From positions 576,352-640,351 of the forward strand of contig NC_090623.1 of NCBI RefSeq assembly GCF_004359215.1: DNA of 64,000 nt, read 5' to 3'. Below the pieces are notes generated by a model that did no database searches, had not been told where the DNA came from, and saw only the letters and a list, made by a program, of their open reading frames with translations. This document shows positions 21,101-32,123 of the stretch, piece after piece (position 1 is the stretch's first letter; each line of letters opens with the position of its first letter). A program made the translations under genes and the position numbers. Origin of the DNA: Bremia lactucae. Taxonomy: Eukaryota > Oomycota > Peronosporomycetes > Peronosporales > Peronosporaceae.

Positions 21101-22891
21101 ACAAGATGTTCCTGCCATAATTCTTCCATATGTGACTGCCGTACCCCTATCGACGAGAAGGATCTGGACGCAAATAAAGTCTCCCGCAAGAATAGTATTG
21201 GAGGAGACCAAGTCTCATCGAAGGAGGGGAACAAAGATTTCTTTCCTCTCTGCCTGCATTATGAGCACGTACACGCTCAGAAGAACGGCCTCCCTAATAA
21301 AAAGTGCTATCGTCTGAGGTGATCAGTATTCCCGTTGCCAGGCAAAGCTGTAGGAGCAGAATGGGGGGAGAAGGATGGCCACACTAGCGTGGCTGGAAGA
21401 GTTGATACTCCATAACGGTAGTGAAGATGCGTCGGGAGTAAGGTGTTGACCCCACAATCGGGACCATCGGTAACGCAGCATTTGCCGCCTCCTCCTAAGT
21501 GTGAACATGCGTCTCTTGGATACACCAAGCCTGTGGGCGCCGGCTCTGAGCCCCCCCCCCCTCGCCACGCCGACAGCTAACCTACACAGGCGCTGGCCTT
21601 GAAGCCCCGCACATCTTAAGAAATATAGAGCGTGTCACCTCCCCCAGAATCCTTTGAAGAAGGTACTGAAGCCCAGAACGTAGACCAGTCCGGAAGTTTG
21701 CAATGACGGCCGCAAGCGTCAACTGCCTAAAGGGAAGTATCGTCAAGCTTGAGGTAGGGATGCCTCTGTATGCACCCCTTAGTACTCAAGGAGGAGTGCC
21801 TATTGCGAACTACCGCAGGCCAGTCGGCTCGAGATATCCCGTCCGGGTAAAACGCGTCCTTGTAGGTACTGTTGGTCTGAAGTAAGCAAAAGTGGAGTTG
21901 CTCGAGATGGTGTAACGGCTACTCGCCCGTCCCCGTCAGGGCAAAAATCTCGTTGTTAAATACGATGGCACAAATTAAGTAATGACTCGAACGGACGCGC
22001 CTGTGCGGGTCGCACCAACGTAAAATGTCTCCGCCGAATTGTGGACCTTCTACAGCTTCTGCCAATCATCGGACTCATCAATCAGGGGGGCGTACGTGCG
22101 TACGAGCACTCCATTGGTCGAGCCAAATAATTGTGGGTGAAACTGTCATTCGTTGTCGGTACGCTAAGAGTCCGGATAACAAGCACTCCTGGCGCCACAT
22201 AACCGTCTACTGCACACAACCTTTGTCTGCCAGGCTAGCTAGTAGCTCGTGAGGAAAGAAAAAATCGCGCAAGTGATGTAGAAACAACTCGGGTTCTAAA
22301 CGCGCAATTGTCTCCCATCCGTCTGAGTTGTCATGAACGTGAGGGTGCGGTGTAGCCGCTGTAGCCGGCGGTGTATACTGACGAGAGCCCGCCACCTCCG
22401 GTCCTAAAACACCGGTCCGAGCAGCCGTGGCTGACATGCTTTATTCGAGGCTTTCGCCGGCCTTGGTACCCAGCTAAGGCCCATCACCTCGGCTAAACGT
22501 CAGCAGCGGTGGTTATCACGTTCTCCAAGATTCAGGGCCTCCAGAGCTCTGACCATTCCTCCCGATCGATTCTGGCGTCCGACTCGGCAGCAAAATGTGT
22601 CTGCAAGTCTGATCTAACCCGACCATTCTTGTGTTGAGAGCCGACCGGGCCGTCGGCGCCGTGATTTACAGACACCATCAGTTGCGGGGGGGGGGGCTGC
22701 TGAATCGATTGTATAGGTATGTTTGTAGGCTGAAGCTCGGCGGCTGGCGAGAAATTGGGAGCAGCGACCTGAACCGCTGGCGTCTTCGCAGCTTGCGCTG
22801 CTACATCGTCCGGTCGGTGCACACGAAGACGGCGCTGTGCTATCTGCCGCATGATATGCAGCGTTCCCTGGAGCTTCTGCCACTTGTGCAA
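18127..22891 (-). pseudogene. LINE (non-LTR) retrotransposon, decayed
   Basis: Read on the minus strand, the order is an ORF1-like proline/glutamine-rich frame (22,532-22,891), then DKFAWSTVLRALHPKELSA (near 20,960), the reverse-transcriptase motif LLLDFRKAYDTVDREF (near 20,345-20,400) and FVDDLTIF, equivalent to the YADD box (near 20,070). Last comes a C-terminal segment WKRLWSIYEQHLSD...ERNNAVFRGGP (18,130-18,325) typical of LINE 3' ends. Many stops and shifts. No poly(A) tail is visible at the junction with the gypsy element at about 18,126, so the 3' end may be truncated. Confidence 0.65.
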
Positions 22892-22913
22892 AATATGTGG
22901 ATGTTAGACTTTA

Positions 22914-22961
22914 CAAGTCGAGAAGATGCTGTGAAAAGTAGAAGTGGTATTGTTTTAACGT
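22914..22961 (-). repeat. 48-bp direct repeat, left copy
   Basis: Matches 25,370-25,417 with only two mismatches seen (AGAAGATG/AGAGGATG and GTTTT/GCTTT). Interpreted as a Copia LTR remnant. Confidence 0.7.
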
Positions 22962-25369
22962 CCTACAAACAAATGTTTCTTACGATATCTACCATCCGAC
23001 CATTTCATCTAATCTTCGTACAAGTCTGGTTTACTCTTCGTGAGCATTTGCAACGGTGGCTGTCTTTTCAAATTTGTTTTGCTTGGGCTTCGGTTAAGAA
23101 TATACACCGCATATTCCGCAACATCTCCTCAAAAGCTTAACGACAATCGACAAACGAGGAGCATGGTCAACGACAATCCACAAGCGAAGAGCACCATATT
23201 CATGATGGTGCGGTGCATCCGCTCTGCTCCTCCGTTATTTGCTTGGTTAAGTGGTTCGCTCACCTGTCGCGCAATACCAGCGTCCTTGCAGAATAGCTCC
23301 AACCTCCTGTATTATCTTCCGCCGTCCGTCCTCAAAACGTGAATCCGACAGTTAAACTGTCGACTTGGCTTAAAAAACGCGACAGTGCTTTGTCCGATGG
23401 TCGATAAAATCCAGCATGCAACGGTTGCCCAACCTATTTCGCGGAGTCATCGGCCCCTTGAAGTATGAGCTTATGACTCCTCCAATCACATTGATCGATG
23501 CATTTCTTCTAGTCCTTTCGCGATTGCGGGTTTTGATTCGTTTTCCTTGGGCACAAGCCAGCGCAGCTCATCCGTCAGCTGTATTCCTGCTGCGGGGTCC
23601 TTTGCCATATCGATACTGTCATGATTAAAATGCGCAAGTTGTTTATGAAAGTGGATTAGCGACCATTTCTGTACATCCTGGCCGACGACCTCATCTAGTT
23701 GCGAAAGTACTGACATCAGCTCGTCTCGTCCCGTCGTATCTAGCTCGCAGCTTTGTGCTCACACAACGAACACGTTATAGCATATTCCCACGTCGAAAAC
23801 AGCCGGTTCTTCGTTCAATGCGGCTACCACACATTACTATCCCCGGAACGATAAATCACACCCTTTACCCTCCAACGATCTATACGAAACTATGTTCCTC
23901 TCGAGTTTTTCCGCGAAAATTACCCGTCAAGTGCAATTTGGTTCTTCTCATTACTGTCGTTAAAATAAACATATTTTTTGCGCATCGCTATGCGCAGGTG
24001 ACCACTAACCGCAGCAACGTACTCGCTTAAGTATTTATCAGCGTCTTTCAGCATTGAAGCATCATATACCAGCTGTCGACTCCATCCGCTATCCAGGATC
24101 CAGTGTTCTCACCTATGGCCAGGAAGAAATCAACATCATTCATCGCTCTTAGCTCAGCGCTGCGGTCGCGGCACGCTATCTTCAGATGTCCTGTTTTTTT
24201 CCATATTGTAGCACGTGCGCACATCTCGACGATCCTTACAATTGTATGTTTGGATCTTGTGATAAGCCCGGTGCCCATTATCGACGGTATTACTCACGTC
24301 TTTACCGATATTCTTCTCGCGCAGTCGATCTCAGTCGACTGCGCGAAGTGCACAAGCTCTTCCGCCTACCGCAAATAGTGTATGAAGTTTAACTTCACCA
24401 ACATCGACACCTTCATAGTGGGGTTAGCGTAATGCACAATGTTGTCTTGAACTAGGTTGTCGGCTTCGTCAGACGCTTCACTCACCAACACCAAGTACAG
24501 GCAATTCTCCGTCCAGCCTCGCTCGGAGCTCTTGGGAGCTGTAAGAAACTTCATACTGTGTGCGGGAGTGATCTTCGTTGCAAACATGCGGAGTAGACGC
24601 AGCATCGCATGCTCTAGTGTAGGTTGCTCTTCCGACCATCCCCCGACCTGTTGATTGTAATACCGCTCCGCCATCCCAGTTAAGTGGTGCCCTAGTACGT
24701 CCCCTTTGACGTCTTCACTCCACTGGAAACCATTTACTCGCTCCGCGAACATGATCTGCCTTACCAATTTCTTGCCTCATGATAGAAAATAACTTCCGAG
24801 TCCTTGATACAATTCTTTGCCACCAAAAGGTCGGATGCCCAGCTTCTCCTGTCGCGTATCCGTCACGCGGTCATTTTGAAGTCCTGGTACCGGGCGCCGG
24901 CTGGTACATGGGTGGTGACACGTAATGCTGCGACAACACCGGATGCGGCGCTTGTGCCATCTCGACGCTGGCTGCTGCACCAGCGTATCCAAACTATCTT
25001 GCACGAAAGTACGTTGATGGCAATACGCCGGGCGACACACGCCTGAGTGGCGACACGTCCAAACCCTCTCTGGTCATGGCCTTGCCCTGCCTCAACACCA
25101 AATTAACACTAGTCGTGGCCCTCTAGACGCTCCTTCTCCTCCAATCGCCCTTGTGACGCCTCGATCCACTCTATGCGCCCCATGAGGCCTGTGTGGAGGT
25201 TCAGCAGCTTTACAGCTTTATCTGCGTGTCCTTAGTTCTTTTTTGACCTCGTCTTTCTCCTCCAGGGCGCCGGCCCTTTTGCAACGAGCAGTTGCCCTTC
25301 GCTGCTGACGACCTTCAGCCGCAGCAGCTTCTTCGCCATGTGGGCTACTAGAATACTGGTTAATATTTG

Positions 25370-25417
25370 CAAGTCGAGAGGATGCTGTGAAAAGTAGAAG
25401 TGGTATTGCTTTAACGT
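25370..25417 (-). repeat. 48-bp direct repeat, right copy
   Basis: Partner of 22,914-22,961. The two bound the Copia remnant. Confidence 0.7.
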
Positions 25418-26299
25418 AGATTTTATAAACCGATTGTGGCTACACCTACCTGCCGAGAGTGGTCGGCAGAACTTCAACACACACTCACCATCTTGCATTT
25501 CTTCCAAAAGTGGAGCTAGCAGCGGAGGGATAAGGACCCCCGCCCCTCGCCCCCGCAACCTTGGGCAAGGCTTGGATTGCACTGGAGAATCCCGGGCCAT
25601 CCGGCAGGCTTCTGGGCAAGGGCGCCTTACATTCGTCGGGAGGTGGCATGGTGGCGACTCCTGAGCCGTCGTTCGAGAGGAGCTGGCTAGCGCCAATTCG
25701 TGTCTGATTTATACTCCTCCACCAAGCACTGCCGACTGAAGAGTGAAGGTTATGGATTATGGTCTGAGCATAAGGCGTTGTGGTTATACCCAGCGGAGAA
25801 GCGGCTAAGGATAGACTTCTGTGCCTGATACGATTTTTTCTACGTATAATAGGGAGCCGGTATAGACACACCCTTTTGGTATTGCCCCTTCCCCGTCTGT
25901 ATTGAATAAAAAGTCAAATTGAAAAAATTTCACTGTGAGGAATACTTTACTGCATCCAAAAATTAAAATTTATTCCTTTTAACATCGCCTTTTTGGCTTT
26001 GAAAAATCACCCTTATAAATTACATTGAGGAATCGCTATAGCCACACACCCTAATTACCTACATGAGAGTGGGTGTGACTGACATCAGAAATTGTGCTTT
26101 CGTTTGGCGATGTTAAATGGACTGTTTTTATTAGGTGAGAAAAAGCCAAGAGCGCCCGCACTTGATTGACAAGTCATAGAAAGAGCGAAAAGGAAGGGCA
26201 GCAAAATGGAGCATGAGGGAGAAGTTGAGCTGAAACAAGCGCCGATGGAAGCTAAGGATGAATTTATTTTGCTTCACATCAATTAACTTTTGCAGAAGT
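25418..26299. other. Repeat-derived and AT-rich spacer
   Basis: 25,418-25,700 on the minus strand is proline/alanine/glycine-rich and may be the outer part of the LINE ORF1 into which Copia inserted. From 25,870 the DNA is AT-rich. A 26-codon frame at 26,206-26,286 (+) has a good start context but no recognisable motif and is not called as a gene. Confidence 0.3.
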
Positions 26300-26838
26300 T
26301 GTATCGGAGTGTCCCGTTACAGAAACATTATTTCCTAGGAAAGAAATAATACTAGTTGTTTCCTATTAGAGGAATAATATTAATTGTCTCCTATAAGAGG
26401 AAATAAAGAAAGGAGTTCAAAACTATTATCGCCATTAATGTAACTTAAATATTATCAATAATTCCAGATCGGATAACATTGATACAAAAATACATTTGCT
26501 CTGTTGATTGGTTGATTTACATCTTAATCAACCCCGCCAATCGTTACTAGAAACGATTGTGCGGTGCGCAAGGAGGCGCCATACTTAGTTAGATATTAAC
26601 ATAATAAGTTCAGTAGTAGATAGAAGATCGTTACGTAGAAAACTTAATAAATTAATACAGTTTTACTTTTCTTTGATTCTTATCCTTGAATTACCTTTGG
26701 TAGCTTGAGACCTTTAGCTACTTTGAAACCTTCTTCTGTACTCTTGTTAACGTGATGTTTCGAGGCACCTAATCTACACTGTAATCAGTGTCAGGTTAAT
26801 CAGTACGAATAAGTACTAGTGAAGGGCGCCTCGGTATA
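26300..26838 (+). repeat. Family-A 5' LTR
   Basis: Collinear with 38,086-38,596 and 55,508-55,987: CCCGTTACA near the start, TTATTTCC/AGAGGAAATA pairs, CAACCCCGCCAATCG, GGCGCAAGGAGGCGCC-like block, GAGGCACC and ACTAGTG...GCGCC at the end. Confidence 0.75.
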
Positions 26839-27299
26839 CCTGGTAGCACTTTGTAGTCCGTTCAGCGACCTACGCACGTTTTATCCAACATAGACATGCT
26901 GGATGAAAAAAGGAGGGAGCTCCTCAGCCCCATAAGAAGGTTATCTTTGCACGCGTGAAGGGTTTACCCATAGGTGTGACCTTGAATGGAGTGTGATCGA
27001 ACGAATGAGTCGGGCAGCCGTTGACGCTATGCTGTAAGTTCTGGGCAGAGATGAACAGCATGCGGCCATAGCCCAGTTCATTCATCACGAACTCGACGGG
27101 GGCCAAAAGAAAGTAACCTTGCTTCACCTGCAAGGCTCTCAACACGCGGAGATGTTGAGTGAACAAGCTCAACAGATAAAACTGTTGAGGCTGCAGCATG
27201 TATATGCTGCTAATGGGCCGACGCTTCCGCGTCGACCCGAAAGCTTAAAGATAGAAATCTCTAGGTTTAAGGTAGTCGAAACGACTCCCTTTTGAGATG

Positions 27300-28160
27300 A
27301 TTCGTCGAGTTAACCGACGCCAGATAAACTCGTCGTATCAGTGATGATGCGACGAAAGTATTTTTGGCATGTCCAACATAGCCGGACGTGCCAAATGTTG
27401 GGCCTTGGGGCTTAAGCTTCACGACCCGTTAGTCTTTGGATCGGATGAGGTCTTTAAGAGCCGGCTCAGACATACTTATGAGCTGCCACGTGCCGAATCC
27501 AGGGCTCGGGCAGAGCTCTTGGATTTGAGGTTTGACAAGCGTGGCATTCACGCTTATGCCCAACACATACGATACCTGGCCAGTTGTATCGTAAGTCTTC
27601 CAAATCATGAACAAATCCAGGTAACTCGGTTTTTTTAAGATCATGCAGACGGACCTGTTAAGACACACCTGTTCCGGCTCGAATTAGAGTCGCTTGACCA
27701 AGCGATCTCAAAAGCGGAACAGAAAGAATTTAGCCTGAAACAGGCTTTCGTCCACTCGGGTGCATATTGTCCACCGAGACGACAAGAAAACGGAGGTCCA
27801 GAACCCATGAATCTCTCGTATGTAGTGAACGAGAAACCTCGCTTTTCAAATTACAAACGATTACAAAATGTAATCGTTTTAAGAAATGGACCACGACGCC
27901 TATCAGTGTAGTGCTCCACGGCCAGTGCCGAAAAACACAGCGCGAAAAGACCGACCTCTCGAAACTGCGGAGGACGCAGATCCGAACGCTGTCGCGAAAT
28001 CGCAACGGCGAGGCGGACCGTAAGAAACGGTCGGGATCAGTAGGTGTGGAGCGCCCTACTGATCCAGCATCGTCAAAACAAATCGCAGGCCTTCTGACGA
28101 AAGTTGCTCCTCATGTAGGTAATTGCCCCCAGCGAATGAGGTTAACCACATCACCCTGAA
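27300..28160 (+). pseudogene. Family-A gag, frameshifted
   Basis: Residues MSNIAGRAKCWALGLKLHD (27,369 on) and the following ELLDLRFDKRGIHAYAQHIR are typical of Ty3/gypsy capsid. The zinc knuckle near 27,868 (KCNRFKKW, then DHDAYQC in another frame) is split by a frameshift and lacks one cysteine. Stops occur before and after. Confidence 0.6.
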
Positions 28161-29362
28161 ATACAAGTGTCAAATAAGTTGCCACTTAAGTCCTAGTCGA
28201 TTGTGAGGCGTCAAATAATTCAGACGCCAATCGCTTGAAGATCGCGGACTCAAATATATTGAGCGCGACATCCCTCTAACGAGGATCACAGCGCGCCTAG
28301 CAACAGAAACACCTCAAATTGTAACGTAATGTGTAGTTGGTATCTAATACACGTCAAAGGTAAACAGTACGATGGTGATTTCATCCTACTAGATTTGGAT
28401 GACAAATTTGATGTCATCCTTGAAATTTAATGGCTCAGAATTGCGAGCCATGTACAAATTGGCAGCATAAAGGCGTGCCGTTGCCTGTCTCTTGTACATC
28501 AGATGGTCAGCTGATAATTGTCTTGGAGCGTCCACAAGCGTCTGGAAGCCGTACCAGTGAGTGCGGTGGCCTCAATTGTGGGTCGGTCGTTAGCATGACT
28601 GCAGAAGACCTCAGTGTGAATATTCAACACATTGTGGAGTTAGATCCCGACGGCTGTGCACAAGCACATGTAGAGTCAAGGTCCACCAATGTGATGTGGA
28701 CATAGTTACCGACGGCTGTGCACAAACACAGGCAGCGTCGAAGTTCGACCACTCGAATTTGTTGATGGCACGAAACACGGATGCTTACTTGAAAAACTAC
28801 ATCCAAGAAAGTTTAAAGCAGCCGTGTATAAGAGACAGTGTGAAATTCCTAGATCGACTGGAGAGTCGATCGTAGAGTTCTCACAGCTAGAGGCAGTTGG
28901 GGAGGATACTCCCCAAATGATATCTGTGGGAATAAGTTTCCGGATGCTGTGGTCAAAGGTTCCCAGATATCTTTGGAAATACGTTCTAAAGAAGAAACGG
29001 AGACAATATATGTCTAAGTAAACAATTGATCAAGTGTAGGCGCTCATACACTTGATCTAGTGGCACCTCCGGAGTCAACTTCGGAGACAGATCAATTGCC
29101 AACGGTAGAACGGAAACGGTTTTTGCGTGATCTGCGTTGTGGCAAATTCAAGCAGATTTACTTCTTGTAACAGATGACAACTACGTGACCGATATTCCGT
29201 CGACAATAAATTTTCTGAGAACGAACGGATTCTCAGTGGCTCATCGATGAGAAATTTCGGATCAAACGTTTACGTCCCAATAGTGAGAGTGTTTGAAGAC
29301 AATCCTTTATATAAAGATTTGATCGAACTCAAGGATGTATTCCTGAGTCGGTACCGTGCGAG

Positions 29363-29690
29363 TTGCCTAACGATAAAGGCACTCGACCTGAAATATATCT
29401 GATCCAAACGCCGATACCACGAAAAGACGTTATCATTGCTGGTATGTCAAAGAGTACTATCTTTTCGTCAATGGATCTGATGGATAAATTCTATCAGATC
29501 CTTATACGTGAACAAGATATTCCGAGCACACTAGTAAGCACTTCAAGCGGTATGCTATGGGAGTATCTAGTCATGCCATAGGGACTTAGTAATGCCCCCT
29601 GCGGCATTTAACAGATGTGTAACCAATCTGTTGAGATCGATGCGGGATTTTTCACCGAGCTATTTCGATGACGTCTCGTTCATAGCAGAG
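29363..29690 (+). pseudogene. Family-A reverse transcriptase, broken
   Basis: SMDLMDKFYQILIREQDIP and SGMLWEYLVMP*GLSNAP are the palm motifs of a gypsy reverse transcriptase. The catalytic box is SYFDDVSF near 29,657, in a different frame. Interrupted by a stop at 29,579-29,581 and frameshifts. Confidence 0.7.
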
Positions 29691-29845
29691 CCATGAACGA
29701 GAAATCGGATATCAAAGTAAAGCACAAGTTGTATGCAAATCTCAAGAAGCGTAAATTCGCTGCAAGCGAACTACCACTCCATGGGTGCATCGTGTGTAAA
29801 CACAGTGTACGCCCGGATCCAGAAAAGATCAAGGCGATCGCGGAC

Positions 29846-29915
29846 TTTTTTTGGGTGAGATATTTGAGTTCTTTTTACATGAATTTTGCTTTTAAGTTTT
29901 ATTTTACGTGCGGAT
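29846..29915 (+). repeat. 70-bp AT-rich insertion inside family-A pol
   Basis: Pol homology is collinear up to ATCGCGGAC and resumes at GCGGATTGGCCTGTGACAG (residues DWPVTVDLKAF). Between lies a T-rich stretch of about 64 bp, bounded by GCGGAC (29,840-29,845) and GCGGAT (29,910-29,915), which look like an imperfect target duplication. Confidence 0.45.
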
Positions 29916-30121
29916 TGGCCTGTGACAGTCGATTTGAAGGCTTTTTAAAAATACCTCGATTTAGCGGCGAACCTCTACAAGAATTCACGCAACTATCCCG
30001 AAATGACAGTACATATTTCTTCTTCAATATAAGAAAAAATGTAAAGTGGTCATGGAACGCTGCTGTCAGCGTTCCTTCGAGGGTATTAAGTAAAGCTTGA
30101 TGTAACCGTCAATCCTGGCGA

Positions 30122-30388
30122 TTGCTGACCAAGACCGACCTTTTCATGTGGTCTGTGACGCCAGCAATTTTTGCAATCGGCTGTGCGTTTATGCAATGTG
30201 ACACAGACGGCGCAAAGCGCGTTGTATTTTATCAATCGCGTCACCTTCAACCAGCTAAAGGCAACTATCTAGTGCATGACAAGGAGCTCCTTGCCATAAA
30301 ATACGCACTGCTAAGTTTAGGGTCTATCTCCCAAGAAATAGACCGTTCCTTGTATATACGGACCCTGCGTCTTTACGCACGGCTATAA
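30122..30388 (+). pseudogene. Family-A ribonuclease H, partial
   Basis: FAIGCAFMQCDTDGAKRVVFYQSRHLQPAKGNY followed by VHDKELLAIKYALL is the gypsy RNase H core (shown here as known motif segments). The frame is lost after the LRLYARL region, where the family expects a TDH motif. Confidence 0.65.
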
Positions 30389-30931
30389 GCAGTCCACACC
30401 TCTCGCATAATTATCTTCTTCGCGGTGTATAACTTCTCAGTGGAATGTAAAACAGGAAGGCTCAACATCGTCGCTGATGGCCTTCGCGCCGGCCCGATTT
30501 GAGCCGGCTGCGCAAATCAATAGTGAGCATAATGCCACTGCTCAACAATAAGCGTTCCGTTGTCAGCATTACTCGACGACGTTGGAAGAGCTTATCAAGA
30601 AGATAAGGCTCTTAAAGGGTTGATAGTCTACCTTACAAATCCATCCCAGCAAAACTTAAGAGGATTGTTGAAATTGAATGAATCCTCAACAGATCGATAC
30701 ACAACACACAATGGGTTACTGTATACACAGCCATTGCTGGCGACACACTTCGTGTCGTCATTCCCACCCATACTAATTTGCATCACGCATCATGTATGAG
30801 TACCACGATGCACCAATAGTGGCCATCGTGGATGTGAGAAGACCTATCTCACGATAAGCCGCGACTTATACTGGCCACGCCAGTATGAAATCGTTTGCAA
30901 GTACATACGTGCTTGCGAAGTTTGTCAACGG

Positions 30932-31666
30932 ATGGAGCCCAGTGCTTCAGCCCGTGATTCGTTGCAACCTCTGCCTGTTCCGGTAGAATGTGGGCAGTCC
31001 GTTTCGATGGACTTCGTCTTCGGATTCCCCAAAGACACCCTCAAGTATAATGGGTTCCTTGTTTCTGTTGATCATTTAAGCAAAACGGTACATCTTGCTG
31101 CCGTCTCGAAGTCGATCACAGCAAAAGGCTGTGTTCGGATCTTTGTTTATACTACAATTCGACTCCATGTATTACCCCGTGAACTGGTATCAGATCGAAA
31201 CCCTGGATTCACGCCGGAATTTTGGCAAACAGTGGTCAAGTCACTTGGAACACAGTTAAAATTGTCAATTTCTGATCATCCAGAAACATATGGTAGGATT
31301 GAGCGTGCAAACCGTATTCTCGAAGAGATACTTCGCGAATACGTCCACTCTTTTAAGAGTTGGAGCGAGCTCTTGCCGATGGTAGAATTTGCCATGAACA
31401 ATTTAGTACATGCTTCAACAAAGCATACACCGTTTTTCGTGAACGGATTACGCCATCCACGCCTCCCCACCGTGTTTGAGAGTAACTCTTATTTAACGGG
31501 AGGAGAGACTCGCTCGAGCAGACAATTGTCTAGCACTTGCTCACCACGCATTAGCTCTAAGGCAATGCGAAGGATACCAATGTTGAGTCAACTCACATTG
31601 AAATGGACAAATTCAGTTAGAACAATAATGCTATTAAAGACTTGGATAACGATGCTGATAGACTAA
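30932..31666 (+). CDS. Family-A integrase core, longest intact pol segment
   Basis: 244 codons open. It carries the DDE integrase core: first Asp in SVSMDFVFGFP, second in LVSDRNPGFTPEFW, and Glu in TYGRIERANRILEE, followed by the FAMNNLVHASTKHTPFFVNG segment. The HHCC zinc-binding part lies upstream in another frame (CRYIRACEVCQRMEP-type residues near 30,905). As the element has lost reverse transcriptase, this is a relic of a polyprotein, not an expressed single gene. The identical frame at 35,071-35,805 is the assembly duplicate. Confidence 0.7.
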   Translation: MEPSASARDSLQPLPVPVECGQSVSMDFVFGFPKDTLKYNGFLVSVDHLSKTVHLAAVSKSITAKGCVRIFVYTTIRLHVLPRELVSDRNPGFTPEFWQTVVKSLGTQLKLSISDHPETYGRIERANRILEEILREYVHSFKSWSELLPMVEFAMNNLVHASTKHTPFFVNGLRHPRLPTVFESNSYLTGGETRSSRQLSSTCSPRISSKAMRRIPMLSQLTLKWTNSVRTIMLLKTWITMLID

Positions 31667-32122
31667 GCATCGAAAAAACAATATCATTAATGATATCGAG
31701 AATTCTCTCAAGAATGAGGAGATTGACATCTCCGCAGTGCGAGCCGGTCACACTGAAAACAAAAATAAAATCGAGTCATCAGGTGGTTTCCTTTTGGCTA
31801 GAGACGCAGTGGTCCGTTTCGTACAGGATTCCATCGCTGATGCGATGGTCCGACAGATACGGAACTCTAACAAAATAGAAGAGCAAACATACTTTCATTT
31901 ATGGTGATTACCTAGTCCTTCTGTCTACGCTAAACCTATCAAAATACGTGGTGACGAATGTAGGCAACAATAAATTACTGCCCAGGTATATCGGCGCATT
32001 TCGTGTAATACATCGCCAAGGCAATGCGTACACGATCGAGCTGTCTCGTACCATGCATACATATTCTACGTTTTGTGATGGGCGTCTCCGCCAGTACCAT
32101 CAGTACGAAGCTTCTTCCGATT

Positions 32123-32123
32123 N
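32123..32123. other. Single-N assembly gap
   Basis: One N joins the end of one copy of the 4.1-kb block to the start of the other. This is the signature of two overlapping contigs placed end to end. Confidence 0.95.

Larger units (their letters stand above)
22914..25417 (-). pseudogene. Ty1/Copia remnant (gag, pre-integrase, integrase part)
   Basis: Minus strand, 5' to 3': gag-like 24,366-24,767 (GDVLGHHLTGMAERYYNQQVG, UBN2 type), a pre-integrase segment 23,486-23,716 (FHKQLAHFNHDSIDMAK), and an integrase C-terminal motif near 23,200-23,260 (ANNGGAERMHRTIMNMV), which is diagnostic for Copia. Reverse transcriptase and ribonuclease H are absent. Nearly identical 48-bp sequences lie at both ends (22,914-22,961 and 25,370-25,417) and are probably the inner remains of the two LTRs. 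Confidence 0.65.
27985..32122 (+). repeat. 4.1-kb near-identical block, copy 1 (assembly duplicate)
   Basis: Equals 32,124-36,261 at a constant offset of 4,139. The one difference I noticed is A at 31,282 against T at 35,421. It ends exactly at a single N. Confidence 0.95.

Noticed and set aside
26206..26286. 26-codon frame MEHEGEVELKQAPMEAKDEF as a small gene or first exon
   Set aside because: Good start context only; no homology, no clear donor site, and it abuts an LTR. Left uncalled.
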